64,000 bases of DNA from UBA4416 sp040387475 (GTDB lineage Bacteria; Bacteroidota; Bacteroidia; B-17B0; Aurantibacillaceae): NCBI GenBank assembly GCA_040387475.1, contig JAZKDT010000059.1:1-64000 (forward strand), read 5' to 3'. A program made the position numbers and the translations under genes. The notes beneath the pieces were generated by a model. It was not told the DNA's origin. It worked only from the letters and a program-made list of their open reading frames with translations, and ran no database searches. Each line of letters starts with the position of its first letter. The stretch's first letter is position 1. This document shows, piece after piece, positions 1-12,100 of the stretch.

Positions 1-31
1 AGGTTTTTTGTTTCTTTTCGTTTTTAAAATA

Positions 32-511
32 TCAATTTAATTTCTTTGATATTTCGTCCTGTGTATATCCCTGATAGTAAGCCAGGTCTATAATCTCTCT
101 CTGATCTTCCTTTAAGCCATCTACGATCGTTTTTAAACCAATAGACTCGTGCGTTTTATCTTCAACAAACAAATTATTTTTATGATATACGGAATCTGTT
201 GGCTCCTGGATTTTGTTTTTGATCTTTTCGTGTTTGGATCTGGTGCAATCTATGGCCATATTTCGACCAATGTTCAACATCCAGGTATATAAGCGTCCTT
301 TAGCGGCATCATAACTATCAAAATTATTCCAAATCTTGATAAAAGTATTTTGCAATACATCTTCCGATTCTTCCTGGTTATTTATAATATTATTGATTAC
401 TCCAAATAAAGCTTTAGAATAGTTGTCGTACAAATAAGCAAAAGCTTTTTGATTTCGTTCTTTAATGAGAACAATCAATTCGTCCTGGTGATATGTTTGT
501 TTTAGTGCCAA
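32..511 (-). CDS. ECF-type RNA polymerase sigma factor, C-terminus cut short
   Basis: Sigma-70 family ECF factor. Region 2 is clear: DNYSKALFGV, then a stretch with EDVLQNTFIKIW, then GRLYTWMLNIGRN, the usual core-binding and -10 recognition segments. Region 4 begins (DQREIIDLAYYQGYTQDEIS) but the frame ends with TGA right after KKLN, in the middle of the helix-turn-helix, about 15-20 residues short of the family norm. There is no in-frame ATG before region 2. The longest frame opens with TTG at 547, inside the T-tract of the upstream terminator, so the TTG at 511 is preferred; it gives MALKQTYHQDELI, a normal N-terminal spacing. No anti-sigma gene is visible, and its expected place downstream is off the window. 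It may be a frameshifted gene, a sequencing error or a decaying gene. Confidence 0.7.
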   Translation of the reverse strand: MALKQTYHQDELIVLIKERNQKAFAYLYDNYSKALFGVINNIINNQEESEDVLQNTFIKIWNNFDSYDAAKGRLYTWMLNIGRNMAIDCTRSKHEKIKNKIQEPTDSVYHKNNLFVEDKTHESIGLKTIVDGLKEDQREIIDLAYYQGYTQDEISKKLN

Positions 512-548
512 AAGGTTTGATGAAGATACGACATTTAAAACAAACAAA

Positions 549-576
549 AAAACAGCTGAATTGTTTCAGCTGTTTT
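549..576 (-). terminator. Rho-independent terminator after the Trp-repeat gene
   Basis: Perfect 12-bp arms (AAAACAGCTGAA at 549-560, TTCAGCTGTTTT at 565-576) with a 4-nt loop. On the minus strand they are followed by a T-rich run. It lies between the stop of the Trp-repeat gene and the sigma factor gene, so the two are probably separate transcripts. Confidence 0.85.
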
Positions 577-598
577 ATGTATTAAAATTTGTCGGAAA

Positions 599-994
599 TT
601 AAGCTACCCAAAGGTTCCAGCTTGCATCAAACTTGTACCATTTGCCGTCTCCGCCTTCCCATTTCCACTCCGGAACATCAGACCAGGTTTTTCCACCATC
701 GGCTGACCATTTCAATTGCTTTTTGTCAACGATCTTTAACCATTTCCCTTCTTTATCCTGCCACATACCGTCTTTTGCAGCTTCCCATTTTTTTCCGTCG
801 GTCGACATCCATACAGACGCATCCTTTGCATTTAATTTATACCAGGTGTTATTGGCACCAACCCACGTTCCGGCCTCCGATTTTTTCCACATAGGGTCAT
901 TTACAGAAGAACTTATTACAATTGTTGACGCGTTGTTTGCCTGGATGCTTAAGCCTAGTGATAACAAGGCTACCGCTAAAAATACTTGTTTCAT
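599..994 (-). CDS. Secreted Trp-rich repeat protein, function unknown
   Basis: 131 residues. An N-terminal signal peptide (about residues 1-19, ending near SIQA) is followed by a short linker and then about two and two-thirds copies of a 34-residue repeat rich in Trp, Lys, Gly and Asp. The repeats start at GTWVGANNTW, GMWQDKEGKW and WKWEGGDGKW; in each, Trp falls at positions 3 and 10, and Trp recurs at about 21 and 29 in the two full copies. The spacing suggests short beta-hairpins stacked through Trp side chains. No enzyme motif is visible. The start is a standard ATG and a good terminator follows the stop. No family name is recognised; periplasmic or extracellular location is inferred from the signal peptide. 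Confidence 0.75.
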   Translation of the reverse strand: MKQVFLAVALLSLGLSIQANNASTIVISSSVNDPMWKKSEAGTWVGANNTWYKLNAKDASVWMSTDGKKWEAAKDGMWQDKEGKWLKIVDKKQLKWSADGGKTWSDVPEWKWEGGDGKWYKFDASWNLWVA

Positions 995-1177
995 ATTATT
1001 AAATTTTAAGGGGTTAACGTTAAGATTTACGAATTGATCACCTATGGCGGATTTGATTTTTTGAAAAATTATTTTTAAGCTCCTGTAAATTAACTATTTA
1101 AAAATTAATCATCGTCTATTATCCAAATTTTAAATCCAAGAAGCTAACTATGGCGTAAGTCGTTAAAACACATTGTC

Positions 1178-1606
1178 ATGAAAAAGTCATCATTATTAAA
1201 ATTTATCAAAATAACAGGAGTAGTTACAGGCCTTGCATTTTTAAGTATAATGATTTGGGCCAACTGGGAACCTAAAGGCTATACGCAAATTTATGTATCT
1301 GATTCGCAATTTATAACTTTTGACATATCCGAATTGAAATCAGGCGATCAAACCATTAACATCGAAAAAGAGATCAGCTCCATTGACGGTGTTTCATCGT
1401 GCTCATATAACAGCCTCAAGAAATTTGTAGGCGTTATTTTTTACACTTCTCAAATGACTTCAACGCAATTACAAGATAAGATAAAAGGACAATTGGGTGT
1501 TAAAGTTACCGAAACAGAAATTCCACAGGTAAAGACCGGATGCCCTGTTGGAGGAGTTAGATATTTTATAATGCATGTAAAACACGTTTTAAACTTTAGA
1601 TCATAA
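1178..1606 (+). CDS. Membrane-anchored protein with HMA-like ferredoxin fold, function unknown
   Basis: 142 residues. One N-terminal hydrophobic helix (about residues 9-28) is a signal anchor. A soluble domain follows whose pattern (INIEKEISSIDGVSSC, a strand with FVGVIFY, then STQLQDKIKGQL) resembles the beta-alpha-beta-beta-alpha-beta heavy-metal-associated fold. The CxxC metal site of true HMA domains is missing, so metal binding is not supported. It is followed after 35 bp by a lipoprotein truncated haemoglobin on the same strand, and both reach a strong terminator, so they are probably one transcript. The fold call is inference from spacing only. Confidence 0.65.
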   Translation: MKKSSLLKFIKITGVVTGLAFLSIMIWANWEPKGYTQIYVSDSQFITFDISELKSGDQTINIEKEISSIDGVSSCSYNSLKKFVGVIFYTSQMTSTQLQDKIKGQLGVKVTETEIPQVKTGCPVGGVRYFIMHVKHVLNFRS

Positions 1607-1641
1607 ACTAAAAAATAATATAAACCATAAAAATAAATACC

Positions 1642-2136
1642 ATGAAAAAAATGAACTTAATTTTAGTAGCATCTATTGCTACTACTTTATTTGTAGTTTC
1701 CTGCAAAAAGGAAAAAGAAACGGTAACAGAAACTGTGTACGTAGACAACACTCCTCCTCCGGGACCAGCAACTTTATATACCCGTTTAGGAGGTATTAAC
1801 GCTATTACTGCAGTAGTAGATAAATTTATCAGTAACTGTGCTACAAATTCTTTTATTGGACCGCGTTTTTCGGCAACTGCCGCTGACAATTACAGATTAC
1901 AATTTTTTCGTTATAATTTAATTGACCAGGTTTGCGCAGGTAGCGGTGGGCCTTGTCAGTATAAAGGAAAAACCATGTTGCAAGCTCATACCGGAATGAA
2001 CATTACAGCTCCTGAATTTGATACGCTGGTTAACCAATTGGTTAAGGCAATGAATTTTTACAATGTTCCTGCACAAGAACAAGGTGATTTAGCGGCTATT
2101 TTATTGCCAATGAAAACTGACATTGTTGGGCACTAA
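1642..2136 (+). CDS. Group 1 truncated haemoglobin, lipoprotein
   Basis: 164 residues. The signal peptide ends in a lipobox (VVSCKK, lipidated Cys21), followed by a charged and Pro-rich linker and then a globin domain from about residue 44. Diagnostic segments are LYTRLGGINAI, the GGPCQYKGKTM stretch, and AHTGMNIT, whose His116 fits the proximal haem ligand of trHbN-type globins. Truncated globins bind O2 and NO. Here the lipobox puts the globin in the periplasm or on a membrane rather than in the cytoplasm, where trHbs usually are. It is likely co-transcribed with the preceding membrane-anchored protein. The family call is firm; the ligand and role are not known from sequence. Confidence 0.88.
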   Translation: MKKMNLILVASIATTLFVVSCKKEKETVTETVYVDNTPPPGPATLYTRLGGINAITAVVDKFISNCATNSFIGPRFSATAADNYRLQFFRYNLIDQVCAGSGGPCQYKGKTMLQAHTGMNITAPEFDTLVNQLVKAMNFYNVPAQEQGDLAAILLPMKTDIVGH

Positions 2137-2162
2137 GAAATAGTTTTTTAAAGTTTAGATGC

Positions 2163-2195
2163 AAAAAAGGTTGGTACAGTGTACCAACCTTTTTT
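2163..2195. terminator. Bidirectional terminator between convergent genes
   Basis: Hairpin AAAAAAGGTTGGTACA / TGTACCAACCTTTTTT flanked by A and T runs on opposite sides. It can end the globin transcript on the plus strand and the PorP/SprF transcript on the minus strand. Confidence 0.88.
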
Positions 2196-2254
2196 ATTTC
2201 ATACAATTCGTAAATGAGTTGCCTGTTTGGATAATTGAATTTAAATGAAATCAA

Positions 2255-3181
2255 CTACTCTTTAACTTCCACATCATCCTGCCAATGCTTTGATTGTTGC
2301 CTTGAAAACCGAAGCCCTAGCATTAACTCGTGTGTACCCGAAGAGTATTTCTTTAGATTAGTAGTTGTATAATCATATGAATACCCAATCATTAAATAGT
2401 TTTTATACATAAATCCAATTAAAGCCGTAATAGCATCATGATGTCTGTATCCCACGCCTAACCAAATTTGCTCCTGGTAAATCACTCTTGCTCCCAAATC
2501 TATTTCCAACGGCGTTGGATTGGCGTATTTTAATAAGAAAGAGGGTTCCACTTTAAAATCATCCCCTACTTTAATTTTATAAGCGCCATTCAACATAAAA
2601 TGTGTAACTAAGGTTCCTTTATGATCACCGTCGGGATAAAGTTTTATAGGAGCCTGATATAATTGCGGCGCGCTAAAACCAATGTACCAGTCCTCATTGT
2701 GCACATATAAACCCGCCCCAAAATCAGGCACTACCCTGGTTTGATACTGTGTGAGTAAATTATCATCTCCTGCATCATGCAAATGCAATTTATGTCCGTC
2801 AATTCCCCACTGTTGAATTCCAGCACTTATTCCCAAAGACAATTTTGTTTTCTCAGCCAGTTTAATATGATAAGCATATGATAGGTTTATTCCCACACGT
2901 CGGGTGGGTCCTACAATATCTGTATAAATATGTGTTCCCAAACCCATGTGACGATTTTTTAAGGGACTGTGTAAAGTCAACATGTAAGTTCTGGGCGCAT
3001 CTGTCATTCCCACCCATTGATAACGATTATTGGACCGCACGTCCGCAAAATTATCTTTGCCTGCCACAGCTGGATTAATAGCCAGATCATTTAGCATGTA
3101 TTGCGTATACTGAGGCAATTGCTGTGCTCTCAAACTGTTTACCAGCAACACGATAACCGTTATGTAAAAACTTTTTTGCAT
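2255..3181 (-). CDS. PorP/SprF family type IX secretion outer-membrane protein
   Basis: 308 residues with a signal peptide (cleavage after SLRA) and a beta-barrel-like sequence of alternating strands ending in an aromatic-rich C-terminus. The N-terminal QYMLNDLAINPAVAG motif is the hallmark of PorP/SprF proteins. Family members sit in the outer membrane and hold or deliver a partner surface protein, as SprF does for the SprB adhesin in gliding flavobacteria. Its ATG lies 3 bp after the stop of the giant SprB-repeat gene, so the two are almost certainly translated from one mRNA and form a cargo/anchor pair. The family call is firm; the partnership is inferred from gene order. Confidence 0.93.
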   Translation of the reverse strand: MQKSFYITVIVLLVNSLRAQQLPQYTQYMLNDLAINPAVAGKDNFADVRSNNRYQWVGMTDAPRTYMLTLHSPLKNRHMGLGTHIYTDIVGPTRRVGINLSYAYHIKLAEKTKLSLGISAGIQQWGIDGHKLHLHDAGDDNLLTQYQTRVVPDFGAGLYVHNEDWYIGFSAPQLYQAPIKLYPDGDHKGTLVTHFMLNGAYKIKVGDDFKVEPSFLLKYANPTPLEIDLGARVIYQEQIWLGVGYRHHDAITALIGFMYKNYLMIGYSYDYTTTNLKKYSSGTHELMLGLRFSRQQSKHWQDDVEVKE

Positions 3182-3184
3182 GAT

Positions 3185-6100
3185 CTATCTGAATATGGTT
3201 AGTGGGCTTGTATATGGCGTAGGGTAATTAGGATGATTTAATTTAATGACATAATAATAAGTCCCTACAGCCAAATTTTTTCCTTTATACTGACCATTAA
3301 ATGGCACTGCGTACCCTCTTGAGTAAAATAGTTGTTCGCCCCAACGATTGTATACCTCCACTTCGCATTCCGGGAACTGATCAATAAAATCAATTTGCCA
3401 AACATCATTTTTACCGTCGCCGTTTGGAGAGAAACCGTTAGGTATTTTGATCTCCGGATATACATATACAGTAACCGTATCTAAATTGACACAGCCGTTT
3501 GCATCAACCACAGTCACGGTGTAAAGTGTTGTTACAGTGGTTGCTGTTGTTGGATTTGAGCCTGTTGGATTATCTAATCCTAAAACAGGTATCCAGCTAA
3601 CTGTATTACCGCCCGCAGTTGTGGGGTTACCTCCGATAGTTCCGGAACCAAGAAGAGGAATACTGATTGTTGGACCTGCGTCTACTGCCGGCAAGGCATT
3701 AGATGTTACTAATATTGAATCTGTATCTATACAACTACCATCAGTGGCTGTTAAAACATAGGTACTTGTTCCGGTTGCGGGCATTACCGTTGTAACCAAT
3801 GTATTTGAAATTACCACACCAGAAGGTATTTCCGTCCATTGATAGGTTATACCTCCAATTGAATTGGATCCATCCAACATTAAAGTTCCATTTTCACAAA
3901 AGATCGTATCATTTCCCGCTACGGCATCTACAGTTAATGTAGCTGTTAAAACGAAGCTTGTGTCTAAAGGGCAACCATTCCCGAGATTGTCGATTACTGT
4001 TAGAGAATAAGTTCCTGCTAAAACATTAACCAGATCCTCCGCTGTTGTCACGCCTGGCGTCCAGCTATAGGTATAAGGGGCCGTTCCTCCTAAAACTGTT
4101 ATATCAATACTTCCATCTGGCGTAGTACTACAACCCGCTGGATTGATGACCGCTGTTAAAGTCAATGTAGGAGGATTTATTAAACTATAATCGTCAGAAA
4201 CACTACAACCATTTGCATCGGCTACTGTGATAGAATAATTTCCTGCACATAAATTATTGACTGCAGCTACATTAATGTTAACAGGGGTCCAGGTAAATGT
4301 GTAAGGCATTGTTCCTCCAACCGGAATAGCAGTCAACGAACCATCGCAGGCATCATGACATAAAGGATCATCCAGATCAGGTGCGCTGAAAATTATTGGT
4401 GAAACGGGGTTTAATGAAAAATTTCTAATCGCTTTGCAACCCGCTCCGTCAGTAACTTCAACAGAATAAGCTCCCGCGCACAACGCACTAATACTCATTG
4501 TTGAGTCGCCATTTGACCAAACAGTTGTGTAGGCTGGAGTTCCTCCAGAGATAGTTAAAGCAATACTACCATCGCATACGCCGCTACAGGAAATGCTTTT
4601 TTGAGTAGAAGCAATCGTAGGCGCGTTAAAAGATTGAACTGTGAAGATTTGTGTTTTTGTGCAATTACCATCACTCACATTTAATGTATATGTTCCTGGC
4701 GCTAAATTGGTTACTGTTGGGGTTGTACCTGCCGGAAGCCATGTGTAAGTATAGCTACCGGTTCCGCCACTTACATTAACTGTTATGGAGCCTGTAGAAG
4801 AAGAACATGAGGATTGTGTTACCTGCGACGAAATAGTGAGGGATGTTACGGAACCTATTACAACACTCGCTGTTCTTGAACAACCATTAGCATCCGTCAT
4901 ATTACAAAAATAAGTACCAGCACATAGGCCATTTATCGATTGTGAGCTTGAATTATTAAATGTCCAGTTGTAAGAAATAGGAGCCACGCCGCCAACTGCA
5001 GTCACATTTGCTGTTCCATCACAAGACACAGCGTCACAAGTCACATCGGTCTTAACTATTGCCTCACCGGTAATGCCACTAGAACTATTAATAAGGATAT
5101 TAGTTGTATTCACACAACCATTTCCATCTGTAATCTGAACAGCATATACACCACCACATAAATTAGTAGCTGTGTTCACAACCTGGTTATTGCTCCACAA
5201 ATAGGCATAAGGTGCGATACCCCCTATTGGGTTAACAACAGCTGACCCATCACACTGATCACAACTTGGCTGCGTAATGTTAGGCGTAAAGGTTACCTGT
5301 GAATTTGAACTGATAACTGCCGGGATAGGATTATAACATCCATTTACATCGGTAATGGTTGCCGTATAGCTACCCGTGCATAAACCTACGGCGGTATTGC
5401 CAATTTGTCCTAAGGGATCATTCCATTGAATTGTGTAGGGTGCAGCTCCTCCGGCAATATTCGTAGCTGTTAAAATACCATTACAATCGTTAAAACATAA
5501 ATTATTGGAAGCTAAAGTGGTGCTGGTTATAGTAGTTAAACTTGGCACCGTATACGTAAATACAACACTACAGCCTAAAGCATCTGTAACGGTTGCTGTT
5601 TGAGGTCCGGGGCATAAATTGGTGGCAGTTGCAGTAGTTGCAGTCGATGGACTCCACGTAAAAGTATAAGGACCACTTCCACCAGTTGGAGCTAATGTAA
5701 TGGAACCATTACAGTTTCCAAAACATGCCGCAGGAACAATAGTTGAATTATCAGTAATAGCAGTTGGTTCATTTACTACGAAACTGGAATCCACATTACA
5801 TCCATTTGCATCGATAACTACCACGCTATAAGTTCCTGCGGTAATATTTACAAGATCTTGTGTAAAGGCAGTTCCATTAGGAGTCCAGGTATAAGTATAA
5901 CCTGGTGTTCCGCCGGCCACGTTTAGGTCAATTGCGCCTGTAGACGAGGAATTACAAGTTGCGTCTGTTATTACAGCGGTTAAGCTAACCGACGTTGGTC
6001 CGGTCAACGTGTAAGTTTGCTGTGCCGGACAACCATTAGCATCGCTTATTGTTACCGAATAATTTCCTGCACATAAGCCATTGGCAACCGACGTAGTAGA

Positions 6101-9100
6101 CGACGAAACAGCCCATGAATAAGTGTATGGTAATACTCCCCCGCTTGGAATTGTTGTTATAACGCCATTGCAATTATTATTACATAATGGATTATCAACA
6201 TCGGGAACGCTAAATACAATGGGAGTGTTGGTTGTTAACGAGAAACTTTGAACGGCTTTACATCCGGCAGCATCCGTAACTGTGTATGAGTAAGGCCCTG
6301 CACATAAACCACTGAGAGTTGTGCTACCTGCTCCATTAGACCACAGGGTTGTGTACGCTGGGTTACCGCCGGAAATAGTTAAAGAAATACTGCCGTTACA
6401 AAGTCCGGCGCAAGTAATATTATTTTGAGTAGCATTAACAATGGGGCCATTTACAGAATTAATAGCATACACCTGAGTCTGTGAACACGTACCGTCTGAC
6501 ACCGTTAACGTATAATTACCGGGCGCAAGATTAGTTAAGGTGGCTGTGTTACCCGCTGGCAACCAGTTATAGGTATAAGTACCTGAACCACCTGATACAT
6601 TTATGGTAATAGAACCTGTACTGGAGGAACACGAAGATTGTGTTACCTGCGGAGTAAGAGTTAATGTTGTTGTGGCCCCTATCACTACACTGGCAGTTCG
6701 TGTACAGCCATTAGCATCTGTCATGTTGCAGAAATAGGTTCCCGCGCATAAACCCGTTAGTGTTTGAGTAACTGAGTTATCATGAATCCAGTGGTAAGAT
6801 ATAGGTAAAGTGCCACCAATAGCTGTTACAGTTACGGTACCATCACAGGGAGTGCCTACACAGGATACATTTGCAAAAGTAATTGTTTCACCCGTTATGG
6901 CAGTTGAATTATTTACAATAACACTGGAGGTAGATACGCATCCATTGCTATCGGTAATCCTTACATCATATACACCTGCGCATAAATTAGAAGCAGTATT
7001 GCCCGTTTGTGCGTTGCTCCATAAGAAATTATATGCTGGAATACCCCCAACAGGGCTTACAACAGCAACGCCGTTACATGCGCCACAGTTCGGTTCAGTT
7101 ACGGATGGTGTAAAAGTAACCTGCGAAGGCGACGTGACAGTTGCTGGCAATACATTAAAACATCCGTTAGCATCAGTGATCGTTACTGAATAAGTTCCAT
7201 TACATAAATTGTTAGCTACAGCTGTGGATTGTCCGGTGGGATCCGACCACGCAAATGAATATGGAGGTAAGCCACCTGCTATATTAGTTGCCAAAATGCT
7301 TCCATTACAATCTCCAAAACAGGTATTGTTTGTTGCAAATGTGCTACTGGTAATAGTTGTGAGACTAGGTAAGCTATAACTTGCTACTAGTGTGCACCCC
7401 ATAATGTCAGTCACGGTTGCTGTATATACACCCGGGCATAAACCAGTTATAGTGCCCGTAATTGCGGCGGGCGACCAGGAATATGTATATCCCCCGTTTC
7501 CTCCGGAAGGATTTAATGCAATTGCTCCGTTACAATTTCCCAGACAGGCCGCACTCGTAAATACTTCGTTGTCATCAATTAGTTGGGGTTCGGTAATAGT
7601 TACGGATTTAAAGAACAAACAATTATTAGCGTCTTCTATTTGAGCAGTGTAAGTTCCTGCACATAAATTAGTAATAACTGTACTGGCAGAAACAGGGTTA
7701 ATCCAGCTTAATACATAAGGAGACGTTCCGGCAAGAGGATTTGAAATATCAGCAGCACCATTGCACTGACCATTACATATTACATTTGTAGAAGTAATTG
7801 TTGCTCCACTTGGTCCGTTTGAATTACTTAAAGGAATTAAAATTGTTGATGAGCAAGCATTTGCATCGGTAACTATCACTGTATAAATGCCCGCTCCTAA
7901 ACCGGTTACAACTGTATTGGTTGTTTGGGAACCCGTTACAGGTGGCAACCAGTTATATGTATAAGGAGCAACACCTGAGGCTCCAACCGCATTAATTGAT
8001 CCGTTATTTGTGCCACAGGTTGCCGGGCTAATAGCAGGATTAACTGTTATTGCTGCTGGATCGGTTAAAGTCACGACTTGTATATCCTGGCAACCATTTA
8101 CATCTGTTAGAGTAAGCGTATAATCTCCTGCACATAAATTCGACACTGTTTGAGCATTAACCACCGGGTTAGCCCAGAAAAAAGTAAATGGAAGCGTTCC
8201 ACCGATAGGATTGGCTGACACTATACCATTACATCCTCCATTACACGTAGGATTTGTAAATGAAGTATTTGCGATCAATATAATGGGGTCTACCAACGTT
8301 ACTAATGCCTGGCCAGTACATAAGCTATCATCAGTAACAATTACTGTATAATTTCCTGCGCACAATCCAGTAGGATTAGGCACCGGACCGCCACTGGCAA
8401 TCCACGTATAACTATAACCTGAACTCCCACCCGTAACTGTAGTAGCAACACTTCCATCACAAACAGCATTACATTTTGGGTTACTAATTGTGGTAGTAAC
8501 AACAATAGGCAAAGGCTCTGTAATATTAAAATTATTGGAGCTTAAGCAACCGTTAGCATCCGTTACGTTACCTGTATAGGTACCAACACATAATCCGCCA
8601 ATTGATTGAGTTGGCGTTACCGGCGTTGTATTGTATGAAAAAGAATAAGGGAGAACACCTCCACTTGCATTAATAACTGCTGATCCTGTACATTGTCCGT
8701 TACATTTTTCATTAACAGAAGTGATAGTCGACGTTAACGCTACGGGCTGGCCAATGTCTACAGTTCCTGTAATCGTACAACCATTGATATCGGTTGCACT
8801 AAGCGTATAGATACCCGAACATAAATTAACGATAGTATCAATGTTAGCTGTAACGAAAGGAGCTGCCGCTGTCCACGTATACGTATATGGACTTGTTCCC
8901 CCTGAAACGATGGCTTTTACACCGCCCGTACATTGACCATTACATAATACATCCTTTTTATTAAAATTCAAGGATAAGGCAGGGGGTTGCGTAACAACAA
9001 ATGTTCTTGTAAGTACACAATTGTTCCCATCTGTGACTATAACTGTATAATTTCCTGAACATAAATTAACAGGATCTTGAACCGATCCTCCTGCAGGTGT

Positions 9101-12100
9101 CCAAGTGTATGAATAAGGTAGAGTTCCTCCCGAAGGAGTTAAATTGATGGATCCGGTACATGCTGCGTTGCATAGATCATTTGTAACAACACCATTCGCT
9201 GTTAATTGTGTTGGCTGTGCAATGCTAATTGTTTGATTAGTAATACAGCTGTTGGCGTCTGTAATGATTGGAGTAGTTATCCCTGCACATAAGCCCGATA
9301 ACGAGGTAGTAAAAGTAGGAATAGGACTACCATTCACAGTAAACGGTCCGTTACCAGTTATAGAAAGAGTTGCGGTTCCTGTACAAGATCCAAAACAAGC
9401 GATTGAGTTTGAGACAACTGTAACTGTAGGCCCTGTTGGATTACTTAATGTGGTGACAATAGTTTGCGTACAACCGGCAAGATCTCTGATACTTACCGAA
9501 TATGTTCCCGCTCCTACATTTACTAACGGACTGATTGTTGAGTTTCCTGGTGTCCAGGTAAAAGTATAGGGAGAAGTTCCCCCACTTATAACCACACCAA
9601 TAGCCCCATTGGTTGATGTACATGTTGTTGGGTTAGTAAACGTAAAACTTGCGGTTAATGAATTTGTTTCAGTAATAGTAATAACCTGTGTTTGTGAACA
9701 ATTATTTACATCTGTCGCGGTAACTGTATAATTTCCTGCACATAATCCCGAAATAGAATTAGTGGTTATATTACCGGGTTGCCACAAATAGCTTACAGCG
9801 CCCGTTCCGCCCGTAGCAGTTGCTGTTGCAACACCATTGCAAGCTCCGTTACAACTAACATTCGTCTGACCTACAGTTAATGTAATAGCAGGCGGATTGG
9901 TAAATGTTACTGTATTTGTACTGGAACATCCATTAATATCAGAAACCATGATGGTATGGGTTCCGGCACATAAGCCTGTTGCGGTTTGAGTATTTTGAAT
10001 GGGCGCTGAACCCGCAGGCGTCCATGTATATGAATAACCTCCGGCGCCGCCTGAGGGATTTCCTGTAGCAACACCGCTACAAGCACTATTGCAGGAAAGT
10101 GTATTACCGTTGGTAGTTACGAGTGTAATTACAGTTTGATTTATTTGAACCGTTTGTGTAGTAGTACACCCTTTGGTATCGGTTACTATTACCGTTTGAA
10201 TCCCCACACATAGATTTGTTGGTGTCGCAGATGTCTGTCCGCCCGGTGACCATGAATACGTATATGTTGGTCCGGTTCCTCCAATACCTGTGGCAGTAGC
10301 TGCCCCTATACACACATTACAACTTGGCTGCACATTACCAATAGATGCCGTTAACACAGTAGGTTGAGCAACTGCAGCAACAGTGGATGCTATACACCCT
10401 AATGCATCGGTAACAGTAACCACATAATTACCTGCGGGTAACCCATTGGCAACTGCAGTTGTTTGCGTTGGAGTAGTTGGCGACCAACTGTAAAAATAAC
10501 CTGCTGTCCCGCCAGACGGATTTACAGAAACAACACCATCACTACCGCCGGCACAACTTACTGTACCATTAACGGGAGTTAAGGTCATAGCCGGTGGAGC
10601 AACAATAGAAACGGTTTGTGTTTTAACACATCCAAAAAAATCTGTTACAGTTGCTGTATAAGTTCCAATACATAAATTAGGAATAATGTTGCCGCTACTA
10701 CCGTTATTTAAACTGATCGTATAATTTGGAGTTCCCCCGCTTACTGATGTTGTAGCAATACCCGTACACTGGCTATTACAATTGGGATTTGTAGGGACAA
10801 TACTGATTGTCATGTCGGGCTTTGCCGCTATGGTGGTGGTAGCTGTTGCTGTACAACCATTCGCATCAGTTACCGTTGCAGATTGAACTCCTGCACACTG
10901 GTTAGTTAGTGCTGATGTTGTAGCGCTGGAAGCGCTCCAGGAAAATGTATATGCGGGCGTACCTCCATTAACAACAGTTGAAATACTGGCGTTACATACA
11001 TTCGAACAATTAAGAGTCGTAGAATTTAAAGAAAGAAGAATAGGATTAGGTTGAGTTAAATTAAGTGTTTGTGTTCTTACACAACCCTTAGCATCTTTAA
11101 CTAATAATGTATATGAACCAGCACATAAACCCGTGTAGGGAGGATTGGTTGTAAGAGGTGCTCCCGAAGACTGCAATGTAAATGTATAAGGGCCTGTACC
11201 ACCACTTGGAATCGAATTGATGGAGCCATTGCAAAGTCCATTACACGTTGGCGATACCGACGTAATGTTTGGCACAATAGGCGTTGGCTGTGTGATTGTA
11301 AAAGTTTGCGTCTTTGTACAATTATTGGCGTCTTTTACAATTACCGTGTAAGATCCGGAACAAAGTGCACTTACTGAAGCAGTTCCCTGACCTGTAATTG
11401 GTGGGGCCACGGGTTGCCATGTATATGAATAGGCTCCTGTGCCCCCGCTCATATTAGCAATTGCTGTACCATCACAAATTCCATTACAGGTAATACTCGT
11501 AATTACAACAGCTAAAGTTGTAGCAGGTGGCTGGGTGATAGTAACTGTATTTGAAAATTTACACCCCAAGGCATCTGTAACCGTGTAATTGTATGCGCCT
11601 GCACATAAACTGGTTAAAACAGAAGTTGTTGGCGCCGCTGGCGACCAACTGTATGTATAAGCACCTGTACCTCCTGAAGGATTTAAATTAATAGCGCCAA
11701 TACACGCAGCGTTACATGCTAAATTGGTTTGTGTGGGGCTAGCAGTTAAGGGAGGTGGAGACAAAATAGAAACAGTGATTGTTTTAATACAATTTCCATT
11801 ATTAGTAACAGTACAGGTATAATTACCTGCGCATAAACCAACAGCCTGCGATGCCGTTCCACCACTTGGAGTCCAGGAATATGTAAATGGTCCAATACCC
11901 CCGGTTGCGGTTACGGAAGCGGTGCCGTCACATATACTGCCACATGTAAGATCAGTATGACTCACCGTTAAAGTGATGGCGGGTGGCTGTATTATATTTA
12001 CAGAATAGGTAGCAGTACATGTTTTGCTATCAGTAACAGTCATTGTAAGTACTGCCGGACATAAAGCTGTTATAGAAGAAGTTGTAGATGTTGAAGGCGT

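Noticed and set aside
6810..9569. Several plus-strand open frames opposite the giant adhesin (for example 6810-7193, 7392-7643, 9252-9569)
   Set aside because: They arise from the biased composition of the SprB repeats on the opposite strand and repeat with the same period.
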